From Actinomycetes bacterium (lineage in GTDB: Bacteria > Actinomycetota > Acidimicrobiia > Acidimicrobiales > Microtrichaceae), in the NCBI GenBank assembly GCA_023423215.1, contig JAFAFZ010000088.1:1-12114 (forward strand): a stretch of DNA of 12,114 nucleotides. Reading direction: 5' to 3'. The notes below the pieces were generated by a model. That model was not told where the DNA came from, did no database searches, and saw nothing but the letters and a program-made list of their open reading frames with translations. Shown in pieces: positions 7,571 to 12,114 of this stretch (position 1 is the first letter of the stretch; every line of letters begins with the position of its first letter). Position numbers and translations under genes: made by a program.

Positions 7571-9269
7571 AGGGCCCGGTCGGGGCGGCCGCCGGCTCCA
7601 GCTCGGTCGACACGGGCAGGGACAGCTCGACGTGCTCCAGGTCGATCGATCCGCCGAGCTGCGGCTCCGCGTACGCCACGGTCGTGGCGACGAGCTGGAG
7701 CACGATCCGGGAGCCCGGCTCGGCCGAGAACGCGACCATCTCGAGCGGCACGGTGACGCGGTGCTGCTGGCCGTCGAGCACGACCGGGATCGGCGTGATC
7801 TGGTTGCCGATGACGACCCCGGTGGTCTCGTCGACGAGCTGGGCGAAGATGCGCTGGGGTCGGTCGCCGGTGCCTGCGGTGCCGCGGTAGTCGATCGTCA
7901 CCTCGGGTGCGCCGACGACCAGGTGGGGCCCGCCGTCGACCTCGAGCACGACGTCCACGGCGTTGGTGGCGCGCGCGGGGGTGATCGGCTGGACCAGACC
8001 GCCGAGCAGCGAGCCGTCGCCCTCGGGCAGCCTGATCGGTCCCGCGCCCCCACCGTGCACGAGGTCCAGGTGACCGGAGCCGGTCGCCGTGAGCGCCACG
8101 CCGTCCGACGGCGTGTAGCGCTCGGCGGTGTAGCGCACGCCGTGCTGGTCGATGACGTCGAACCCGGGGCCGGTGTCGACCGAGGCGTCGTCCTTCACGT
8201 ACCGGTCCAGCCAGGCGATCGCCGCGTCGGAGACCCTGGCTGCGTCGCCGGGGTCCGTCAGGCACACGCCGTGGCCGTCGCAGTACCAGAGCATCGCCAC
8301 GGGGACGCCGTTGCCCTCGAGGACGAGGTAGTTCGTCACCCCCTCGTCCAGGGTGAAGAGCGTGTCGACGGTGCCCTGGATGAACAACGTCGGGACCGTG
8401 ATGCGGTCCACGAGCTCGGCCGGACCGCGGTCCTCGAACCACTGCACGTCCTCGTCCGAGAGCCGACCCGTCGCCAGGCCCGTGTCCCGGGCGCTGGTCA
8501 CGTGCGGATCGACGCGACCCGTCGCGCTGGCGTCGGTCAACTTCGTCGCCCAGCCGGTCTTGACCGTCTCGGCCTTGTAGAGGCTCGTGCGCAGCGAGTG
8601 CCACGCGACGATCGGCACGAGCGCGTCGACGCGGCAGTCGATCGCCGCGGTGACGAGCTGGATGCCACCGCCGTAGGAGCCGCCCACCATGCCGACGGTG
8701 GGGTCCCGCTCGGCGTCGAGCTGCACCTCGGGCTTGGTCGAGATCCAGTCGAGCAGCTGCTGCACGTCACGGGCCTCGGCATCGACCGAGTTGACCTGCG
8801 CGACGCCCGTCGACGCCCCGAACCCACGGGGGTCCCAGGTGAGGACGTTGTAGCCGGCGGCCTGGAGGCTGCGGATGTCGATCGCCCCGAGCACGCCGAC
8901 CGCGTCGACGTCGGTGTCGCCGGCCAGGCTCCAGCCCGGACCCATCAGGACCGTCGGTGCGGGCGACGCCGCATCCGCGCCGGGCAACGGGAACCAGTGG
9001 GTCCGGATCTCGGTGCGGTCGAAGGACACGACGTCCGCGTCGGTCTCGGACGACGGCACCGGCAGCTCGAGCACCGGGACGGTGTCCTCGGGCGGCACGC
9101 AGGCGGCGGGCGCCGCGGTCGTCGAGGTGGTCGGGGCGGGCTCCTCGGGCCGGTCGGCCGACTCACCGCCGGAGCCGCTGCACGCCGCCCCGAGCAGCGC
9201 CACCGCCACGATCGCCGTGCACGTCGCCGCACGACGACGCCATCCGTTCGGTCCGCCCGTGCTGTCCAC
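7569..9269 (-). CDS. Secreted alpha/beta hydrolase lipoprotein, S15/CocE-NonD-like
   Basis: A 566-residue exported hydrolase. From a GTG start the N-terminus has RRR (11-13), a hydrophobic core and a lipobox-like LLGAAC (25-30), then a Ser/Gly/Glu/Pro/Thr-rich linker to about residue 60. The alpha/beta hydrolase fold spans about 80-360: oxyanion-strand region VLMGPGW (107-113), WDPRGFGAS (145-153), nucleophile Ser198 in GGSYGG, acid Asp302 in QGTVDTLF, and His333 in CDGHGVC, flanked by Cys330 and Cys336. The C-terminal part (about 385-555) is beta-rich, as in the jelly-roll of X-Pro dipeptidyl peptidase (S15) and cocaine esterase relatives. It probably cleaves an ester or amide outside the cytoplasm. 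The GTG at 9269 is chosen because it gives the signal peptide and has GGGGGT just upstream; no nearby in-frame ATG does. The 3' end looks frameshifted (separate entry). Confidence 0.85.
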   Translation of the reverse strand: MDSTGGPNGWRRRAATCTAIVAVALLGAACSGSGGESADRPEEPAPTTSTTAAPAACVPPEDTVPVLELPVPSSETDADVVSFDRTEIRTHWFPLPGADAASPAPTVLMGPGWSLAGDTDVDAVGVLGAIDIRSLQAAGYNVLTWDPRGFGASTGVAQVNSVDAEARDVQQLLDWISTKPEVQLDAERDPTVGMVGGSYGGGIQLVTAAIDCRVDALVPIVAWHSLRTSLYKAETVKTGWATKLTDASATGRVDPHVTSARDTGLATGRLSDEDVQWFEDRGPAELVDRITVPTLFIQGTVDTLFTLDEGVTNYLVLEGNGVPVAMLWYCDGHGVCLTDPGDAARVSDAAIAWLDRYVKDDASVDTGPGFDVIDQHGVRYTAERYTPSDGVALTATGSGHLDLVHGGGAGPIRLPEGDGSLLGGLVQPITPARATNAVDVVLEVDGGPHLVVGAPEVTIDYRGTAGTGDRPQRIFAQLVDETTGVVIGNQITPIPVVLDGQQHRVTVPLEMVAFSAEPGSRIVLQLVATTVAYAEPQLGGSIDLEHVELSLPVSTELEPAAAPTGP

Positions 9270-9296
9270 CCGACCCCCGTCGTCCGTCCCGGCCGT

Positions 9297-9340
9297 CCGT
9301 CCGGCACGGATCCCGATGCTGCCACAGCCCGTCCGGCACG
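9297..9340. repeat. Two identical 12-bp direct repeats in the hydrolase/SDR divergent promoter region
   Basis: CCGTCCGGCACG occurs at 9297-9308 and again at 9329-9340, with starts 32 bp apart (about three helical turns). A third copy with 10 of 12 matches is at 9380-9391, in the SDR leader. The second copy covers the place where the SDR -35 box should be. This spacing and position suit iterons for a regulator controlling the SDR, the hydrolase, or both. Chance similarity in GC-rich DNA is possible. Confidence 0.4.
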
Positions 9341-9355
9341 CGGGGGCCGCGGCGC

Positions 9356-9361
9356 TATGGT
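9356..9361 (+). promoter_or_regulatory. -10 box (TATGGT) for the short-chain dehydrogenase
   Basis: TATGGT fits TAnnnT and would start transcription near 9368, giving a leader of about 43 nt that ends in a strong GGGGGGA ribosome-binding site (9401-9407) before the ATG at 9411. No -35 match is seen; the 12-bp repeat occupies that place. Confidence 0.5.
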
Positions 9362-9410
9362 CCGCGTCACCCTCGGGCACCGTCCGGGGCGCACCGATCC
9401 GGGGGGACAC

Positions 9411-10181
9411 ATGCAACGCCAGGAGCTGCTCGACACCTTCGACCTGGGCGGTCGCACGGCGATCGTCACCGGCGGCAGCCGTGGCATCGGACAGGCGATC
9501 GCGCACGGGTTCGCGGCGATGGGCGCCAACGTCGTGGTGGCCAGCCGCAAGGCCGACGCGTGCGACGCCACGGTGGCGGACATCGTCGCGGACGACGGTC
9601 GAGCCCTGTCGGTGCCCACCCACGTCGGCGACCCGGAGCAGCTCGTGGCGCTCGTCGACGCCACGGTCGCCGAGTTCGGCGGCGTCGACGTGGTCGTCAA
9701 CAACGCCGCGAACCCGCTCGCGCTGCCGATCGGCTCCATAACGCCGGAGGCCCTGGCGAAGTCCTACGAGGCCAACCTGCGTGGTCCGCTGCTGCTCGTG
9801 CAGGCCGCGCTGCCGCACCTGCGGGCCAGCGAGCACGCCTCGATCATCAACGTCATCACCGCCGGCGTGTACACGCAGGGTCCCTACGTCTCGATGTACG
9901 TCGCGGCGAAGAGCGCCCTGCTCGCCATGACCCGCTCGATGGCGGCCGAGCTCGCTCCGGACGGCATCCGGGCGAACGCGCTGGCACCCGGCACCGTCGC
10001 GACCGACATGGTCTTCGCCATGCCGGACGACTTCCAGGCGGCTGCGGTCGACACGCAGCTCATCAAGCGCATGGCCTCACCCGAGGAGATGGTGCCCGCT
10101 GCGCTGTTCCTGGCGAGCGACGCCTCCAGCTTCATGACCGCGCAGACGATGGTCGTCGACGGCGGCATGACCGTGCACTGA
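9411..10181 (+). CDS. Short-chain dehydrogenase/reductase (classical SDR, FabG-like)
   Basis: A 256-residue cytoplasmic NAD(P)-dependent oxidoreductase acting on a carbonyl or alcohol. The classical SDR pattern is complete in order: TGGSRGIG (20-27) for the dinucleotide, NNAA (97-100), structural Asn122, active-site YVAAK with Tyr163 and Lys167, and the C-terminal region APGTVATDM (192-200) and VVDGGMTVH. Thirteen residues before the Tyr, where the catalytic Ser normally stands, the residue is Thr150 (NVITAG). The second beta strand ends VVVASRK with Arg46 and no acidic residue, which favours NADP(H). Length is standard. The gene has its own promoter, diverges from the hydrolase lipoprotein and is followed by a clear hairpin, so it is monocistronic. 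Substrate unknown; fatty-acyl, sugar or xenobiotic alcohols are all possible. Confidence 0.95.
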   Translation: MQRQELLDTFDLGGRTAIVTGGSRGIGQAIAHGFAAMGANVVVASRKADACDATVADIVADDGRALSVPTHVGDPEQLVALVDATVAEFGGVDVVVNNAANPLALPIGSITPEALAKSYEANLRGPLLLVQAALPHLRASEHASIINVITAGVYTQGPYVSMYVAAKSALLAMTRSMAAELAPDGIRANALAPGTVATDMVFAMPDDFQAAAVDTQLIKRMASPEEMVPAALFLASDASSFMTAQTMVVDGGMTVH

Positions 10182-10187
10182 CCGGCA

Positions 10188-10207
10188 GGCTGCGCTGGAG
10201 CGCAGTC
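10188..10207. terminator. Hairpin between convergent SDR and hemerythrin-like genes
   Basis: CTGCGCT (10190-10196) and AGCGCAG (10199-10205) are perfect complements, extended outward by a G-U pair and a G-C pair. It lies 6 nt after the SDR stop and 26 nt past the end of the opposing gene, so it may serve both directions. No T-run is present. Confidence 0.55.
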
Positions 10208-10233
10208 GCGAATCCCGAGCCCGACGGGTCAGG

Positions 10234-10617
10234 TCAGGCGGCGGCGCGTGGCGGCAGGACCGAGAGCGCCATCTCCTCGCCGAGCTGGCGGTAGGCGTCG
10301 CGGTCCAGGTGGCGACAGACCAGGGGCAGCACCTCGGCGCCGTACCACGCCACGTGGTCGATGAGCGAGGAGCGCATGCGCTCGCGCCAGGCTGCGTGGT
10401 CCTCGCAGCGCAGCAGGCCGATCCAGAGGGCGTGGCGGCTGAGGCCCGAATCCAGGTCCTCGGCGCCCATGCCGGCCTGTCGAGCCGCCGGCATCAGGTG
10501 CCGCTGCTCCAGGTCGACCAGCCGCTCGACCGAATGGCCCACCGCCGCCCACGAGCCCAGGTCGAGCTGCTCGAACAGGTCCTGCTGCGCGGTGTGGAGC
10601 TGGGCCACTGGGTCCAT
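10234..10617 (-). CDS. Hemerythrin-like four-helix protein with incomplete iron ligands
   Basis: A 127-residue, largely helical protein whose pattern resembles HHE/hemerythrin-like domains, which bind a di-iron centre to sense or carry oxygen or handle iron and nitrosative stress. Helix 1 has His8 (QLHTAQQDLFEQL); helix 2 VDLEQRHLMPAA has the family's Glu at 37 and the terminal Pro43, but position 33, where the HxxxE histidine should be, is Leu; helix 3 has His62 (SRHALW); helix 4 LIDHVAWYGAEVLPLV has His88 and Pro98, but the +4 Glu is Tyr92. So two of the usual ligands appear lost, and it may bind iron differently or not at all. The ATG at 10617 is chosen for the AGAGAGG site 8 nt upstream; in-frame ATGs at 10674 and 10653 lack one. 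It follows the epoxide hydrolase by 60 bp on the same strand and is probably co-transcribed. The fold call is tentative. Confidence 0.55.
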   Translation of the reverse strand: MDPVAQLHTAQQDLFEQLDLGSWAAVGHSVERLVDLEQRHLMPAARQAGMGAEDLDSGLSRHALWIGLLRCEDHAAWRERMRSSLIDHVAWYGAEVLPLVCRHLDRDAYRQLGEEMALSVLPPRAAA

Positions 10618-10677
10618 CGGGATCGCCTCTCTGTCGCCGGGTGCGCCCGTCATACCCAGTCCCGGTCGGGCCAAACC

Positions 10678-11502
10678 TCAGGCGGGGAGGAAGTCCACCA
10701 GCAGGTCGCTGACGCGCTCGGGCGCCTCGAGCTGCAGCCAGTGCCCTGCGCCGTCGACCCGCTCGTAGCGCCACGGACCCGCGACGTGGCGCTCGGAGTC
10801 CAGCATCTGGGCCTCGAGGAGCGCGAAGTCGTGGTCGCTCCACACGCCCATGGTCGGCGCCTGCACGGGCGGCAGGTCCGGCGTCGCTGCGATCCACGCG
10901 TCCGGCGTGATGTTCGCCCGGTACCAGTTCAACGCCGTCGTCAGGGCGTCGGGTCCGGCCGCGTGGAACTGCTCGACGACGCCGGCGACGTCGGGGTGGC
11001 CGGACCACTCGCGCAGGTTCGTCCAGTCGTCCGCCGTCAGCCACTGCTCGGCGATCCCCTCGGACTGGAAGAGCAGCATGTACCAGGACAGCCGACCCTG
11101 GGCGAAGTCGGTCAGGCGGAACGCGCAGGGGTGCCCGACGGACAGGGCGACCAGGTGGTCGACCCGGTCCGGCGAGAAGGTGGCGACCACCCAGGAGAGC
11201 GCGGCACCGAAGTCGTGCCCGACCACGTGCGCACGTTCGAGCCCGAGGTCGTCCAGGACGCCGAGGACGTCGCCGGCGGTGTGCAGCAGGGAGTAGGCGC
11301 CGACGTCCGTGGGCCGGTCGGAGCGCCCGTAGCCGCGCAGGTCGGGGGTGATGACGCGGAAGCCGTGGTCGACGAGGACGGGCACCTGGTTGCGCCACAG
11401 CTGCGCCGAATCGGGGAAGCCGTGCAGCAGCAGCACCGGTCGGCCGGACGGTTCGCCCCAGACGTCGTACTCGATGCCGACACCGTTCACCTCGACGCGC
11501 AT
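10678..11502 (-). CDS. Alpha/beta hydrolase, soluble epoxide hydrolase type
   Basis: A 274-residue cytoplasmic hydrolase expected to open epoxides to vicinal diols (EC 3.3.2.-). Seen: the oxyanion motif LLHGFPDS (25-32), DLRGYGRSDRP (54-64), nucleophile Asp97 in VGHDFGA (94-100), acid Asp223 or Asp225 in VWSDHDF, and base His254 in GAGHWLQLEAP. An Asp nucleophile in GHDFG excludes ordinary Ser esterases and leaves epoxide hydrolases, haloalkane dehalogenases and fluoroacetate dehalogenases. The cap has WYMLLFQ (Tyr141) and LNWYRAN (Tyr194), matching the two substrate-activating tyrosines of epoxide hydrolases, so that is preferred. AGAGGAG precedes the ATG by 4 nt. It has a -10 box of its own overlapping the upstream stop, and the hemerythrin-like gene follows. 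Substrate unknown. Confidence 0.9.
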   Translation of the reverse strand: MRVEVNGVGIEYDVWGEPSGRPVLLLHGFPDSAQLWRNQVPVLVDHGFRVITPDLRGYGRSDRPTDVGAYSLLHTAGDVLGVLDDLGLERAHVVGHDFGAALSWVVATFSPDRVDHLVALSVGHPCAFRLTDFAQGRLSWYMLLFQSEGIAEQWLTADDWTNLREWSGHPDVAGVVEQFHAAGPDALTTALNWYRANITPDAWIAATPDLPPVQAPTMGVWSDHDFALLEAQMLDSERHVAGPWRYERVDGAGHWLQLEAPERVSDLLVDFLPA

Positions 11503-11538
11503 GGTGCTCCTCTGCTCCCCCGGTCGACCGACGCCGGC

Positions 11539-11544
11539 ATCCTA
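11539..11544 (-). promoter_or_regulatory. -10 box (TAGGAT) for the epoxide hydrolase
   Basis: On the minus strand TAGGAT fits TAnnnT and contains the TAG stop of the upstream gene (11544-11542). It would start transcription near 11532, leaving a leader of about 30 nt with the AGAGGAG ribosome-binding site. This allows epoxide hydrolase expression independent of the gene before it. No clear -35 is present. Confidence 0.45.
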
Positions 11545-12015
11545 CGGACCCGGATCCTCCGGTGGCTCCGAGGGGACCGGCCGTGCCTCGTGTCCCCGTC
11601 GGCCCTTGGTGCGCCGCCGCTCCTTCATCTCGGACTCGTAGAGGTGCCGCATGCCGTCCAGGTGCCGGCGCTCGAGCCCACGCACCGTCTCGCGCACCGG
11701 GTCGTAGTAGACGTCGTCGAACTCCTCGACGATCTGGAAGCTCCAGCGGCCCTGCAGGACGTTGCGGCCCACGACGTCGGTCTCGACGAGCTGCGCGTCG
11801 TCCGTCTCGCCGCTCTCGTCGAGCAGGTCGGCCGCCTCGCCGAAGGTCAGGTCCGCATGGCCCATCAGCTGGTGGAACGAGTACAGGTGGCCGCGGGCGC
11901 GCTCCAGGTACTCGAACGCCTCGGACGCCTTGCCGATGGCCTCGACCAGTTCGTCCGACACGTGCTCCGGGCGCTGGCGCACCGCGCCCTCGTCGTCGGT
12001 CACCCCTGCGCCCAT
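11542..12015 (-). CDS. Uncharacterised helical protein
   Basis: I do not recognise a characterised family. The 157-residue product has no signal peptide or membrane segment. Residues 18-70 are amphipathic helix (DELVEAIGKASEAFEYLERARGH and onwards to FGEAADLLDE), with HLYSFHQLMGHAD (43-55) rich in His. A motif GRNVLQGRWSFQIVEEFDDVYY (83-104) looks strongly conserved in character, followed by RRHLDGMRHLYESEMKERRR (116-135), a basic helix, and a disordered Pro/Glu-rich tail. The ATG at 12015 is preferred over the in-frame ATG at 12033 because GGAGGA lies 5 nt before it. It is upstream of the epoxide hydrolase on the same strand, 39 bp apart, so read-through is likely. Three His near 43-53 could bind metal, but that is speculation. 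Coding status is well supported by G/C-ending codons. Confidence 0.8.
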   Translation of the reverse strand: MGAGVTDDEGAVRQRPEHVSDELVEAIGKASEAFEYLERARGHLYSFHQLMGHADLTFGEAADLLDESGETDDAQLVETDVVGRNVLQGRWSFQIVEEFDDVYYDPVRETVRGLERRHLDGMRHLYESEMKERRRTKGRRGHEARPVPSEPPEDPGP

Positions 12016-12067
12016 CGCGATCCTCCGTCGCACGGCCCGGCACGCGACCCGTTCGTGTGCCGCCGGC

Positions 12068-12100
12068 GTGGCGCCACTACCCCGCGGTTCCGCGGCTCAA
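12068..12100 (-). promoter_or_regulatory. Weak promoter-like region with palindromes before the uncharacterised gene
   Basis: GTGGCGCCAC (12068-12077) is a perfect 10-bp palindrome, and CCGCGG occurs twice around TT (12082-12095). On the minus strand TTGAGC (12100-12095) and TAGTGG (12079-12074) are 15 bp apart, poor as a promoter. The palindrome may be an operator. The window ends shortly after, so what lies beyond cannot be judged. Confidence 0.2.
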
Positions 12101-12114
12101 CCGGGCTCCGGGGC

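Noticed and set aside
7632..9410. Plus-strand open frame opposite the hydrolase, in frame with the SDR
   Set aside because: Composition is the Arg/Asp/Val/Gly pattern of antisense frames; only the part from the ATG at 9411, with a strong ribosome-binding site, encodes the SDR.
10229..12043. Minus-strand 604-residue frame spanning three genes
   Set aside because: It runs out of frame through the hemerythrin-like, epoxide hydrolase and helical genes and is dominated by Arg, Gly and Pro.
12079..12114. tRNA-like GC-rich end of the window
   Set aside because: It has no T-loop GTTCRA signature in a valid position and no cloverleaf that could be completed inside the window.

Overview
The window is very G+C-rich (roughly 70% by eye) with almost every codon ending in G or C, a Lon protease typical of Actinomycetota, short intergenic gaps, -10 boxes of the TAnnnT type, and lipoproteins with Pro/Thr-rich linkers. 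This fits a free-living high-GC actinobacterium; the class Acidimicrobiia is plausible but is my inference, and nothing in the sequence fixes the taxon. I see no tRNA, rRNA, CRISPR array, transposase, integrase or phage gene, so it reads as ordinary chromosome.

Layout. 1-869: a DedA-family membrane protein, preceded by a small overlapping upstream ORF and running without a stop into the 3' end of the next gene. 870-3269 (minus): lon, the ATP-dependent protease. 3270-3580: a 311-bp divergent intergenic region with a candidate thiol-stress (SigR/SigH-type) promoter, a CIRCE-like operator and a separate 52-nt hairpin. 3581-4090 (plus): a GNAT acetyltransferase. 4226-5901 (plus): a two-gene, translationally coupled oxidation operon of a 2,4'-dihydroxyacetophenone-dioxygenase-like cupin and a cytochrome P450, closed by a hairpin. 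6001-6675 (plus): a HAD phosphatase with a candidate leaderless promoter. 6685-7440 (minus): a two-domain, Ig-like surface lipoprotein. 7496-9269 (minus): a secreted S15/CocE-like alpha/beta hydrolase lipoprotein whose 3' end looks frameshifted. 9411-10181 (plus): a classical short-chain dehydrogenase with Thr at the usual catalytic Ser position. 10234-12015 (minus): an uncharacterised conserved-looking helical protein, a soluble epoxide hydrolase and a degenerate hemerythrin-like protein, probably partly co-transcribed.

How the genes work together. The only tight functional units are the cupin-P450 pair (ATGA overlap) and the epoxide hydrolase/hemerythrin-like run. Together with the SDR and the secreted hydrolase they suggest accessory oxidation and hydrolysis of lipids, terpenoids or aromatics, but no substrate can be read from the sequence and no ferredoxin or reductase partner for the P450 lies here.

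I do not find an obvious new defence or mobile system. The items most worth a second look are the coding-like tail after the hydrolase stop (24 of 24 codons ending in G/C), the DedA gene that has lost its stop where coding bias ends and a hairpin begins, and the layered control region of lon with its adjacent 52-nt hairpin.
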